From Antedon mediterranea (Eukaryota > Echinodermata > Crinoidea > Comatulida > Antedonidae), in contig NC_092670.1 of assembly GCF_964355755.1 (NCBI RefSeq), positions 25,781,795 through 25,845,794 on the forward strand: DNA of 64,000 nucleotides, read 5' to 3'. The notes beneath the pieces are model-generated. The model saw nothing but the letters and a program-made list of their open reading frames with translations. It was not told the origin of the DNA and did no database searches. The position numbers and the translations under genes were made by a program. The first letter of the stretch is position 1; the number at the start of each line of letters is the position of its first letter. Below are positions 32,590-44,280 of the stretch, one piece after another.

Positions 32590-32998
32590 TAATGTTTGAA
32601 GATAACCATTAGACGAAGGATGGGGGTTAAATCGACCAAATACCATTCCGGGACATAATGTGTTCTTCTGTCCATCGTCGCGGTACGAAAGCTCGCTACA
32701 TTGGAGACACGATGGTCTGAGGTAACTAGACTACCAGGCCTTTAGATCTTGAGGGGCATCTCAGCACGAATGTTTAAAGTCCCATTCCCTAAGTTTAGAT
32801 CTAATTTAAGGTCACAAAGTACATTTAATGTAAAAATAAATACTATAATATTGTCTTATTGCGATAACTTCCTTCGTCTTTGAACGTATATTTATCGAGA
32901 TGGCTACAGACAGTTTAAAGTTGTAAACAGGGTCATTTTCATGTAAAATACATTTTTTTACAACTTTAGTTTCATTTAATCACGTTGCTTTCAGTAAA

Positions 32999-35423
32999 AA
33001 CAAGGCCAACAGCCATTAAGTCGCGTGCTACAATGCATAGTGATACCGGACCGACAGACAAACAGACCGACAGACAGACAGACAGACCGACAGACAGACG
33101 GACCGACCGACATAGTGAACTATACTGACCGAAATTACTGAACATGTTTAAAAATGTTGAAATGTTTAAAGGGGGGTTCCGGGTTTAAAATGAATAGTAA
33201 AAAATGTAAAATATATTTGTTTGTCTCTTGAACGGTAAAAGTTTCAATTTATATAAGCGCCCAGTGAAGCAGAACGAAGGCTGTGAAATGAGGCCAGATT
33301 ACAAGTGCAGCTACGGCAAAATCACACTGTGGTTACAGAATACGAAATTCGTGAAATGGTCAATCTTCCGACGACTCGTTATCAATAACCATATCAATTA
33401 CTTTTGTAAAATTATACTTATCTGATGTAATTTTAGTCGGTCTTCCCATTTATAAAATCAATTTTCTATGAAAATCCATCAAAACAGTGAAAAATTAGAT
33501 AAGTTTGCACTTTACGTTTGCCGATTTTCGCACTGACTTAGGGAAAGCCTTCAAAATCAATGAAGCGTAACGTATACATTCCTGCTGAGGAGCGAGGAGA
33601 GCGAGACGACGATACACGTGCTCTCTCTGCCCATGCCTGGCATCGTCACGTGATAAGCAGATACAGTATACAATACCAAACTGGTCGGGTCGAGTATACC
33701 CCGTCTATATCACAACATGAACGATGTACAGTATTTGATTGAAGGTCGACTCAACCTACCGGAATGGTATAGATAATATAGCTCGAATGAGAGAGTTGGA
33801 ATATTTGTAAACATAAGTACAGTATTGCTAATTTTAACAAGTGTAGCCTATAGTAAAAGGCCTGGTAGTATCAATTCGCATAGGGTCTACTACACTAGCT
33901 AGCTCAATTTTTAACTGGGCCGGATCGGCTAGGCTAGGCTAGGCTAGGTCTCCTTCCTACTACCGGTCTACTTGCTTGATGCAGTATACGATTTTTTGGA
34001 GAGTAAACTAGGCCTACTTATTAGACCATACGTGCGGACGGCGATCGGACCTTGTTTTGCCTCAATATTTACAGCCGATTTTTGTAGAACGTTTTAGGTT
34101 TAGATTGTTTAGGAGTTTGGTTGATAGGATGGGTTTGGAATCCACTGAGTTTTGTTATTTATGGGCCAATCGTTTAGTAATAGGCTAGCTAGGCCCATGA
34201 ATGATGGCCATCGTGGCATGGAATCCCTAGTCAGAAATGGCTCTCACCCCGGCATGAATAAAATGATTTAGTCTAGGCCTAGCCTAGTACGTGAAGCCGA
34301 TATACGATCTGTTACTATTAATTCGAGTTATAAAAATAGTATAATTTATGACTCCGTAATCTGTACTAAATTTTGTATTTCATTAAATGTCAAATAAATA
34401 TATGCTACTGTTATTATTACACTTTAGGCCTAGCTTCTTAGCAAATCTACAAAAAATGTATTTCACAATGATCGGGTGGTCGTCGTTTGACAGAGGAGAG
34501 AGAACACAACGTACAAGCTTGACGTCGCGAGTTTGGAATCCACTGATGACGTGATTTTGTGAATATCTCATGAATATTAATGAGCTTCCCTAAGCTGCTG
34601 AAAAACAGACTTTCCATGAATTTACCCTAAAATGTATATGAAATTTAATTTTTTTAATTTCTCGTTATTACTTCTTCATTCTGACATGTCTATATTGTTA
34701 TAATATTTTTTATTTAATAAATAAACGATATTTAAAAGCAATTTTAAACCCAGAATCCCCCTTTAAAAACATTTATATTTTTTTAATTTACACGTGCGTA
34801 GCCTGTCACTTTTGACGTGCTCGTATAACGTAATTTCGAGTTGAAAAGTAAGTCAAGAAAACAGAAATCGGGCAAAAAGAGTGCGCAATAACATTTAACG
34901 CGCAGTGCGCACGCAAAAATCTGCGCACTCATGGCAATTTTGTAAACGCTTAAAATTGCCTGAAACGTACTCTTATTTCATCGAAAATAAATTTTTAAAA
35001 TTTTAAGCGCGCGTACGCATGCGTTACATGCGCTACGCACGTAATTGTATTGCCATATGATGATTAATTTTATGCCCTGAAATTTATGAGTACCAAATTT
35101 TATTGAATTGTGATTCATGGTTGTTAAGATAATGATTACAAACGTGATTTCGTTAAATCGTGCGTAGACCGCGTAATTTTTTATTGCGCACCGTGAAAAC
35201 ATAACCACATCGATTCCTGGCCATAAGGAATATTCTGTGAAAAATTGACTTAGCTAGAGTAAACTGATATCAAGATAAGGTCATAAAGCGATAAAACGCA
35301 TAGTGATACCGGACCGACAGACAGACAGACAGACAGACCGACAGACAGACCGACAGACAGACCGACAGACAGACCGACCGACCGACATAGTGAACTATAG
35401 AGTCGCTTCCACGCGACTAAAAA
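32999..35423 (+). mobile_element. AACAAGG-ACTAAAAA element, copy D, interrupted
   Basis: Same ends, modules, interior and terminal hairpin as copy A. It is split at the TTAA of ATGTTTAAAAACATTTATAT by a 1.59-kb insert. Without the insert it is about 0.83 kb. The right array is longer than in A. Confidence 0.85.
33170..34762. mobile_element. TTAA-flanked transposon, 1593 bp, nested in copy D
   Basis: The left end AGGGGGGTTCCGGGTTTAAA and right end TTTAAACCCAGAATCCCCCT are inverted repeats with few differences. TTAA is present on both sides (33166-33169 and 34763-34766) and once in the uninterrupted sister copies. TTAA duplication is the hallmark of piggyBac-type transposition. No transposase frame is visible, so the element is non-autonomous. 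Short frames at 33228 and 33560 have no recognisable domain. Confidence 0.82.
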
Positions 35424-35696
35424 CCTATTGCATAAAAGCCACTAATACATGTAACATGTTTATAGCGTAACCTAATAATAATACATGTCATCAGCCAGAT
35501 TTAATTAATCTTTCTGAATTTAACTTATCGGCCGTATACTTTAAAATGTATTTAAAACTTGTTAAGATCAATAATGGGATTACTTGATTGGCCACCCTAG
35601 GCTATTAAATGTGATGATAAAACTATATTGAAACAAAGATCGGGAAACTTTAGAATTGATTAAATAGAAAATAGTTCTGCGTAAATGTTACGCTTA

Positions 35697-35875
35697 AGCG
35701 TGGTTCCCACTAGCGACGCAACACAAGGACGTAACGCAACGCAAGTGAATTGACCAATCACAAGCGATGGCTTATTCGCTTGTGATTGCTAACTGTCTAT
35801 AACTTCACTTGTCATTGGTTAAAACGCTTGCGTTGCGTTTACGTCCTTGCGTTACGTTCTAGTGGGAACCAAGCT
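35697..35875. mobile_element. PIF/Harbinger-like MITE, 179 bp
   Basis: Ends AGCGTGGTTCCCACTAG and CTAGTGGGAACCAAGCT are inverted. The arms continue for about 60 bp with CAAGGACGTAACGCAACGCA on one side and its diverged complement on the other. A TTA target duplication lies at 35694-35696 and 35876-35878, the 3-bp TWA duplication of PIF/Harbinger. Confidence 0.85.
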
Positions 35876-35878
35876 TTA

Positions 35879-37240
35879 TGAATGACATATATGGATTCAA
35901 TCAAATCAATTGTTATTATTTCAATACCAACGTATTGGTTTATAGCTCAAATAACTAATCCATCTTTATTCCCCTTTACATTGCTATAATCTTGTGCTAT
36001 CATCGCATTTATCAGATGATGCATATTATAGTCAACATCATCGTAACTAGTGCAACATCAACGTGACTAATGCAAAATACAAACACCCACACACAAATAA
36101 TTGTCTTTGTTAGAAACTCAAGAACCATCGCGCCAATTTGACTACCAATATTTATGAAATGCTTTTTGTATAATAGTTTTGTCGATTGAGGATAAAATTC
36201 TTAACATGTTGAACTGTATATTCCTAATTATGTGCATAAATAGTACATATACCATATGCTATTATCCAGTACCTTTAATCGCTTTAATCCCTAAATAAAT
36301 TAAGACTACATTTAAAAAATCCAGTTTCGCAGTTGTTGCTTTCGTGTTTAAGCCTGTTGTGGCATTACCTCTTCACCAACTACCTCATAATGAACTGAAC
36401 AACCTAACCATTGTTCGATTTTCAGACACCAGATCATCAATCAGACAATACTAAACAATACGGTGATATTACTATGTATACAATATCTTTTTCCGAAAAA
36501 AAAAACGAGCATCTGAAAAGTAATATTCCTATAGAATGGACTGTCGAATGAACTTTGGTTTGGTGGCATAATATTGGAGTTTTTTTTTTATGTAATATGA
36601 GATTCCCAGTTATTCTTAACTGAATGAATGTGGAAATGAAAATATCAAAACATTAATACAAAACAATTAATTATAACAACGTAGATTTCATTGTATTGAT
36701 CGGCCACCTTGAAATAAGGTATAAAATTAGGCGTCATTTATTCGGAAATAGAAACTTGAGACCAATTGTTTGAGTCAAATTTAAACAACCTAATTTGTAT
36801 ATTATGTTACATTACGGTTGAAGGATGGGAAAGAGGACGCGATTCGTTCGCGTACCATATAGATGGTTCTTGAATACGTAGTAATTTCAGCGTAAAAAAC
36901 TGGCGATTTCAAATGTACGTACCGCAGGACTATATTATACATGTCGTTTACAGGAAATTACTAAATTAAAAACACCTCTGTTTGGGGCAAAGCGTAAATT
37001 CGCTTAAATCGTCAATAAATAATTAACTAACTCAACTTAATTAGTAGGCCAATTCAAACATAAGTTGGTTCCTACCCACCAAAGTTGTTCTGCGTTAGGG
37101 CATGTCCTAATTTGTGTAGTAGCTTAGAGTTTATATGGTACGTTATTTACACGGGTAAGTTGGTTCCTGGGGCAAATCGTTGCCCCAATACAACGAGACG
37201 GGACACAAAATTAACACGTTAGATATTGCAATGAAGATGA
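35879..37240. other. Intergenic, no feature seen
   Basis: AT-rich sequence without a supported frame, repeat or RNA gene. Confidence 0.5.
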
Positions 37241-37791
37241 AATATTACAGACAAGAGATCTACAATTGATTTAAGCAATGATGAATGCGAAGATGAGACA
37301 AGTACCCTATTTCAATCAACTTCTGGGACTCAGGATGGAACATCGAAGACAGCGATGTTAGTGACAACGATAGCACAGACAGGGCCAAAGAAGATACAGA
37401 ACAAGTTGCAAGCAGAGAAATGGATACAGTACAGACCAGCATTAAGCACACTACTTACATTGCTTCATGCTCTACAAATGCCGATAAACAGCAAAAAGAA
37501 AACGAAACAAAATCAAGCAAAGATGACACCATAAGTGAGTCAAATAATGTACAGTAGATACAGACACTGGAAGTCCTGTATAAAGAAAAGGGAAAAAAGA
37601 GACGACGAATGAGACGCAAGTCAAAGTAAACACGATAAGTACTGTACTTGTTGCTAAAATATACATCAATTGTACCCTATCGTAAATTAATTAGTATACT
37701 TTAATATTATAAAATCACAATATGGGTAAAGAAAACAATTTAATAGAGCGGTTAATATCTGCCTGTGCTTATAAGTAAAGCTAGCTTATTC

Positions 37792-38217
37792 ATGTCTTCC
37801 ATACATTTTATTTCACTAAATGTAAGAGGTCTAAGAAATAAAGATAAGCAAAGCAAAATTATAAATGTGCAATGTCCAGAAAGCCAATATGGTTCTACTC
37901 CAGGAAACACATTTCACAGCTGGCGTTACTATTAACCATTTTGTTAAATTATGGGATGGTGCATGTTACCACAGTTGTGGAACATCAAAGAGTGTAGGTG
38001 TTTTAATTTTAATTATACATTAAAACACTTCATAACAAAATTAAAGTTAAAATATGCATGGGAAAATAAAAATCCAAACAAAATTCAATGTACATGGCGA
38101 AGAAAATGCCACCAAGTATATAGACGACTTGACTTCTGGCTAATCTCAAACAATATTTTTGATCATGATGGAATAAAATCTTTTGACATAACCCCTGCAA
38201 TATATACATTTTATTGA
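37792..38217 (+). pseudogene. L1/Tx1-like endonuclease, broken
   Basis: The first frame reads MSSIHFISLNVRGLRN and continues for about 45 codons before a stop. The catalytic middle (E, RGGG and DFN blocks) is absent or unreadable. The C-terminal YRRLDFWLISNNIFDHDGIK is in a later frame. The substrate-nicking activity must be lost in this copy. Confidence 0.7.
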
Positions 38218-38892
38218 TTTAAGAAAAGGCCCTAGCTACTGGAAACTGAACAATGAACTATTACAGAATATCTAATATCGAAATTCTATTCGGAAAATAA
38301 TGTTAAAAACACAAATAGGCCTAAATGAATATAATCTTGACCCTGAAATACTATGGGAATTAATCAAAAACCAGAATTAAGAATATATCAATTCTATATG
38401 GAAAGAAAATAAATAAAAAGAAAAAAAACAAAAAGAAAAACTACAGAAAGAAATATGCCTAAAACAATTAAATGATGCATTATTATATAGTTTCTCTAAA
38501 AATCCATAGAAATAAACATTGAAACAAAAACTAAAGAGTTAGAAAACATTTATGATAATAAAACAAAAGGTGCATACGTACGTTCAAGGGTAAAGTGGAT
38601 AGAAGCACAAAATACTTTTTAAATTTAGAAAAAAGAAATGGTAATAAAAAGGTTATAAACATTCTTGAAAAACTGAACGGCGAAATTATAACAACATCAA
38701 AAGATATTCTTCAAGAAGAGTTAAGTTTTATAAACAGTTTTATGCAAAGATTCCTCTTAATGAATAGAATCATTTATTAACAAAACAGATATACCATGTT
38801 TAACAGAAAAAAAAGAGTTTATGTGAAGGTATTGTTTCGGGGTATCATTAAACTATTGTACAAACAAGGCTATATATATATATTACATCAAG

Positions 38893-38971
38893 ACAAGGCC
38901 ATATACATAGTGTCTACCGACCAACCGACCGACACAGTGAGCTGTAGAGTCGCGTTGCATGCGACTAAAAA
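38893..38971 (+). mobile_element. AACAAGG-ACTAAAAA element, diverged short copy E
   Basis: ACAAGGCCATATACATAGTG, a brief (ACCG)n array (ACCGACCAACCGACCGAC), CAGTGAGCTGTAG and the hairpin AGTCGC-GTTGCAT-GCGACT before AAAAA. The hairpin loop differs from the other copies while the stem is kept. It is inserted between the linker and RT parts of the L1/Tx1-like LINE. Confidence 0.65.
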
Positions 38972-39130
38972 GGTGATAAAGAATTGTTAGACAACTAGCG
39001 GCCTATTATATTGCTTAACACAGACTATAACATTCTGACTCGCATAATATGTTCTTCAAAACGTAATTAAGACATTAGTTAATGAGGACCAAAACTGCTA
39101 TATTAAGGGTCGATTCTCTGGCGAGAATAT

Positions 39131-39657
39131 ATGGTTAATGATATTCTTCATTACATTGAAGAAACAGAAATAGAAGGTACTATAATATCACTTGATTTAA
39201 AAAAAGCTTTCGTTAGCAGAAAGTTTATGTTCAGTGTATTAAGAAAATGTAATTTTGGCGAATCTTTTAGTAAATGGGTAAACACATTGTATAGTAACAC
39301 AGAGTGTATCATTGTAAATAATGGATGGATATTGAATAATCTTAAAATGGAAGGTGGAATAAGACAAGGTTGTCCGTTGTCAGCTTTGCTATTTATCCTT
39401 GCAACAGAAGTACGTGAGTAATGGCTTGTAATATAAGGAATGATTTATTCTATAGAGGAATACCGGTTCCTAAAAAAGATTGTAGTTTTGAAGAGGTGCG
39501 TATTGCACAGCTTGCTGACGATACGGTGTTGTTTGTCGGAAATGACAAAAGTATAACTAGGAGTGTAGAAATTGTAGAAGACTTTTGTAAAGTGTCTGAC
39601 GTGTGTTTAAATGGGCATAAAACCAACGCTATGTGGATATGGAAAAAAACCTGGTAA
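39131..39657 (+). pseudogene. L1/Tx1-like reverse transcriptase, two frames
   Basis: 39131-39421 carries motif A IISLDLKKAF and motif B GGIRQGCPLSALLFILATE. 39421-39657 carries motif C QLADDTVLF and the palm end LNGHKTNAMW. Catalytic Asp residues are kept, but the two frames and missing flanks make it inactive. Confidence 0.8.
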
Positions 39658-40489
39658 GCTGAATTAGGTAGATAAACCAATTAAGATATTAGAGATCTAT
39701 ATTGGATACAATACCAGATTGTGCAAAGAGTTAAACTGGGATGCTAAAATGATCAACTTTGAAAGACTACTGAATACAGTACTTAGAAAATGAGAGATCT
39801 AACATATTATTATGGTAAGGTGACAATTTGAAAAGGTCTCGCATTGTCAAAATTGATATACAATGCTTCAATTATAGAGGTACCTAACCATGTTATCGCG
39901 AAAGTAAATAAATTGTCATATGAATTATTATGAAATGGAACAAAAGAAAAAAAAATATGAAAAACAATAATTTGTAAACCGTTAGAAGGAGGCATTGGCA
40001 TGCCTGATTTCTCACTACATGTAAAAGCATTTAAAATTAAATGGGTGAGAAATCTCCTATCGAGAAAACATGTAAGGTGGAAATTGTTGCCTTTGCATTA
40101 CATCAATAGAATAGGTAATAAGAATATTTTATTCAGTATGTCATGCATAAATCTCACTAATCAGAGGATCTTTCAAGGTAAAGCATTATTTTATTTAAAA
40201 GTTATTGAGAGTTGCGTCGATTTCAACAATGTTGACGTTGAAACTATCAGTAATTATAAACAGATTGTTGACCAATATTTATAGGGAAATAAGAATATTA
40301 AAATAAATAAAAAGGCTTTATTTTATAAAAAAAATTGTGTTTCATCAGGCATATTATATGCCTACTGAGTCGCTCATGATCGGTATAGTGCTTCCGGAGG
40401 ACAAACAGGGTTCATCCTGTTTTTTGTCCTTTTATACCGCAAGTAAAGGGTAATTTTCCGCGTATTGTTTTGTTTGTTTGTTTTGACCA

Positions 40490-40735
40490 TTTTTAATGAG
40501 GGTGATCCATCCAGCAATTGCTGATCATTAGGGACCCTCAGAGAGAGGTTCCCAAGACAAACATATACACAAGATGCTCTACATAAACAAAGTCTTATTA
40601 CAAGTCTTTGGGAGAGGAGTTGAAATTTTGTCCTTAGAAAAAATCCTGACATGTGACGGGACTTGAACCCAGAACCCTTAGATTGGTAGCCAAGCATCAT
40701 AACCACCAAGCCACAGGGAAGTGCCACCGGAGGTG
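40490..40735 (-). repeat. tRNA-derived SINE with a LINE-like 3' stem-loop tail
   Basis: On the minus strand, A box TGGCTTGGTGG (40703-40713) and a perfect B box GGTTCAAGTCC (40659-40669) form the head. A body of about 110 bp follows, then a tail with GAGGGTCCCTAATGATCAGC and CTGGATGGATCACCCTC, shared with the tail at 1430-1570. It ends in a CAAACAAACAAAACA-type run. A minus-strand 139-codon frame across it is only a shadow. The shared tail suggests mobilisation by the LINE that carries it. Confidence 0.78.
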
Positions 40736-40799
40736 CTGACCGGTCGTGGGCGATCAATGTTTTTACTTTTGAATTCCGCCTCCCCACCTCCACCCTATA

Positions 40800-41067
40800 A
40801 GGGCCCTACCAAATAATAAACACTATACTTTAAAATGTTATTAATCAATGTAATTAAAATTTAATTTAATAATCAAAACACTGTGAAACAGAGTAGGTTT
40901 AGTTTTACGAATATCAACTATTTCAATAATGGTAACCGACCGAAAACGTTCAAGACAGAAAGTCCTTCTAAAACCTTTTTACCCTAGTCATTATCATTCC
41001 AAGAACCATCGTCTACACTTCCTAGAAGGGGAGTGACCGAAGTTGCCAGAAATTACTTATATTTAAT
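40800..41067. other. Spacer, no feature seen
   Basis: Short AT-rich spacer between the SINE and the minus-strand LINE tail. Confidence 0.5.
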
Positions 41068-41388
41068 AATAATAATATCAATAATATCAACTTTATTCAC
41101 ACATCATCATACATAAATAGTACAATACAATAAAATGTATGTGTGTGTGAAAAGGAGCTTTGGCTAATCAAGGTTTGACTCCTGTCACAAAAAATAAATT
41201 AGTCATAATGCATACATTTTCATCTATCAACAATAATTCAATAAGAAAGAAACAGCAACTATATGAAAGAAATAACGTAAACAACGTAAACAAGGGCTAA
41301 CATTAATATTTTTGTAAAAGTAAACATTTAACTTCATTTATGAATTTAAATCTAGAAGAGGTACATTTATAACTAAGGGTAAATTATT

Positions 41389-42822
41389 CTAAAGTTGAGC
41401 TCCATTAAAAGAAATTCTAAATTTACCAGCATCTGTGCGAGCTTTCGGAATTGCCAAATTATATCTATTACTAAATCTGGTACTAGCATAATGTGTAATT
41501 AAATAAAAGTATTCCACTGTTTGATGTGGTGTTTTGCCGTTAATTTGGTCATGAACAAACTTAACTATACTTAATTCGAACAACTTAAAAACGTCTAAAA
41601 TACCCAGATCTTTAAATAATGGAGAGGATGGAGCCATAAAATCAGAGAAAGTTATACATCTAAGACACATTTTTTGGACAAGTAAAATAGGATAAAGATG
41701 CGACTTATACGTGCTACCCCAGACTTCTAAACCATAAGTAATATTTGATTGAATAAATGATTTATAAAGCATAAGTAAAATATTACGGGGTACAATATGG
41801 CGTAAACTAAACAGAATTCCAGATTTCTTTTTTATCCTATTTTTAATAAAGTTTATATGGCTCTTCCATGTGATGTGTTTATCAAATTTAACACCTAAAA
41901 ACTGAATTTCATTGACTTCTTTAATCATAACATGTTTGTAATAAATATTGTTTGATTTATTAATAGTTTTATATCGGTTACAAAAAATAATATAATTAGT
42001 TTTAACTAAGTTAACAGTTAATTTATTAGCGTCACACCAGTTTGATATTTTTTTTAAATGATGATTTACCATAGACAAATCAATATTACTGCCTGCAAAA
42101 TTGTGATATAAGGTAGTGTCGTCAGCAAATAAACGATAATCAAAAAAACTGGAAGAATTTGGTAAATCATTAATATAGATTAGAAAAAGAGTGGGTCGAT
42201 CCAAGAACCGAGCCTTGTGGAACACCGCATTGAATTGATAACTGATCGGAGCTTTGACCGTTCGAAAAAACAAATTGGGATCTATTTTTTAAATAATCAG
42301 TAAACAAAAGTAACGGTTGCCCTCTAATACCATAATAATATAATTTGGATAACAAAATTTGGTGATTAATTGTATCGAAGGCTTTAGAAAAATCAATAAA
42401 TATACCTAGTGAAGACTTATTATTATCAACTTGATAAAGAAAATTATTAATTAGATTAATTAGGGATAATTTTGTACTATATTTTTCACGAAAACCGTAC
42501 TGGTGTTTAAAGAACAAATTATATTTTTCAAAGAAGATAATAAGTCTGTTATTGATAATTCTTTCAAAAATTTTACTAAATAAAGGCAAAATGGAAATTG
42601 GACGATAATTACCGGGGTTATCTGTATTACCTTTCTTAAATAGAGGTATTACTTTTGCTACTTTCAAAGCAGTGGGGAAACGACTATGTGTAAATGATAA
42701 ATTAATAATGTAGGATAGCGGCATTGCAATGACGTTTGCAGCTATAACAATCAATTTAGCCGGTAAATCATCATATCCCGCTGATTTTCTAATATCAATA
42801 CCTTTTAATAATGAAGAACTTC
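41389..42822 (-). pseudogene. LINE reverse transcriptase, one frameshift
   Basis: Reads KSAGYDDLPAKLI, VIPLFKKGNTDNPGNYRPIS, QYGFREKYSTKLSLI, motif A GIFIDFSKAFDTINHQIL, motif B CGVPQGSVLG, then a break near 42190, then IYINDLPNSSS, motif C RLFADDTTLY, LGVKFDKHITW and the C-terminal SIVKFVHDQINGKTP and FRISFNGAQL. Catalytic residues are intact. It would have copied the element RNA at a nicked target. Confidence 0.85.
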
Positions 42823-44280
42823 GTCATAACATGTAGGGTTTAAAAAGAAAGATTTGTCTGAAACATTGTCAAAAAATCAGAATACATTGATGTAGATGCA
42901 ATTTTCTCTGCAAGGTTGGGACCGATGTTAGTGAAATACTGATTAAAGGTATTTACAATTTTTTCGGGAGTATCCTGAACTATTTCATTACCATTATCGT
43001 GTTTAATTATTAATTTTTCAGGTAGGTTGTGATTAGATTTGTTTTTCCCAAGAAGATTATTGATAGTTTGCCATGTTTTCGAGGAATTATTCTGGTTGTG
43101 TAAAAGTAAAGTAGTATAGTAATTTCTTTTAGCTTGTCTAAGTACTTTTGTTAACGTATTTCTATACTTCTTATATATGGTTACTTTACTAATTTCATGT
43201 CCTGATTTAATCACCTTTGAATACAACTTATATTTTTTATTAATTGATTTTTTAATTGATTTGGTAATCCATGGTTTGTTTTTTGTTTTTGTTTTTGAAG
43301 ATCTTTCTACCATTGGGGCATGAATATTACAATAATCACTAAATAATGAGACAAATAACTCGTATGCTTCATCAACCTCATTACAAGAGTAAATTGCATC
43401 CCAAGAAATAAGAGATAGTTCATCAATAAATCTTTGTTCATCAAAATATTTGTAGTTTCTATACTTAATTTTACCCTTAACGTTTCCTGTATACTTAGTG
43501 TTAGCAAATATTGCAAAGGTAGGTAAATGGTCTGAAATATCACATGCGATTGTACCAGAATGTATTGAATTACTAACAACATTAGTATAGATATGATCTA
43601 TGATTGTCGATGACGTTTTCGTAATCCTTGTAGGAACGGTTATGATTTGATTTAAATTAATACAAGTTAAGGCTGTAGAAAATGCATCTATCGACTTATC
43701 ATCGTCCGATTTGGAGAGATCAATATTAAAGTCTCCTAGCAGAATACATTGATGTTTGTCTATTTTTATAGAATTAAGAACATTTATTAACCCGTTGTGA
43801 AATTCATGTATACTAGTGTTTGGCTTTCTATAAATAACACTTACAATAATAAAGTTATTACCATCTGAAACCTCTAACCACAAAGATTCAGTATTTGGAA
43901 CAGTATAGGGAAGAACTTTATATTTAATTGAAGAGTGAATATATGCAGCAACCCCGCCGCCTCTACTATTTTCCCGACAGTTATATTCAAGAGAATAAGA
44001 ATTTAAATGCAATAATTCTGGATTGTCTATTTTCCATGTCTCTGAAACTCCAATAATTTTAAATTTGCCTATCAGTGTGTCTTCATAGAGCAAACGAGTT
44101 TCTTCAAAAAATTTTTTCTCTAAGGGAACGAGCGTTTATGTGTGTTACAGTGAATGCATGATTAAACACAGTGCTGTAAGACGCATTAAATGCAGACGGT
44201 GTTACTGCATTTTTCACATTTTTGTTATTTAAATTAATGTAAAGGTCCTCCTCAAGATATGAATCTATAAAATCCTGCAT
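42822..44280 (-). pseudogene. LINE endonuclease and linker, one frameshift
   Basis: Landmarks from the N-terminus: THINARSLREK (before the break near 44115), IIGVSETWKIDN, SRGGGVAAYIHS, VSVIYRKPNTS, LLGDFNIDLSK and CDISDHLPTFAIF, all endonuclease catalytic blocks. The linker follows with NKPWITKSIKKSINKKYKLY and SKTWQTINNLLGK, then FNQYFTNIGPNLAEKI. The ~1240-nt frame 42840-44093 is open. Only the N-terminal break and the exit into RT are damaged. Confidence 0.85.

Larger units (their letters stand above)
37260..40340 (+). mobile_element. L1/Tx1-like LINE, degenerate, with a nested element
   Basis: In order: a hydrophilic ORF1-like C-terminus (37260-37629) ending in a basic KEKGKKRRRMRRKSK stretch; an endonuclease start at ATG 37792 (SLNVRGLRNKDKQSK); an endonuclease end (38041-38220: YRRLDFWLISNNI); a linker (38595-38780: STKYFLNLEKRN); RT (39131-39657: SLDLKKAF, GGIRQGCPLSALLF, QLADDTVLF); and a post-RT domain (40000-40284: MPDFSLHVKAFKIKWVRN). 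Many frame breaks and internal losses are present. An element of the AACAAGG family sits at 38893-38971. An A-rich tail ends near 40340. The S-L-N-V-R-G-L and Q-G-C-P-L-S motifs point to the L1/Tx1 group. Confidence 0.8.
41068..44280 (-). mobile_element. Near-complete EN-RT LINE (CR1/Jockey-like), minus strand
   Basis: ORF2 starts at ATG 44280 (MQDFIDSYLEEDLYINLNN) and runs to 41389, about 964 codons with three single-step frame breaks: at an A/T run near 44115, near 42820 between endonuclease and RT, and near 42190 inside RT. The 3' UTR of about 320 bp ends in an (ATT)n tail around 41068-41095. No ORF1 is visible upstream to 45500. It belongs to a different lineage from the 2A-bearing LINE at 7007. 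Confidence 0.88.

Noticed and set aside
37260-37669. Minus-strand hydrophobic frames (63 and 65 codons)
   Set aside because: They are antisense shadows of the hydrophilic ORF1-like sequence of the L1/Tx1-like LINE.
40374-40793. Minus-strand 139-codon frame with GLVVMMLGYQSKGSGFKSR
   Set aside because: It is a read-through of the tRNA-derived SINE head and body, not a gene.
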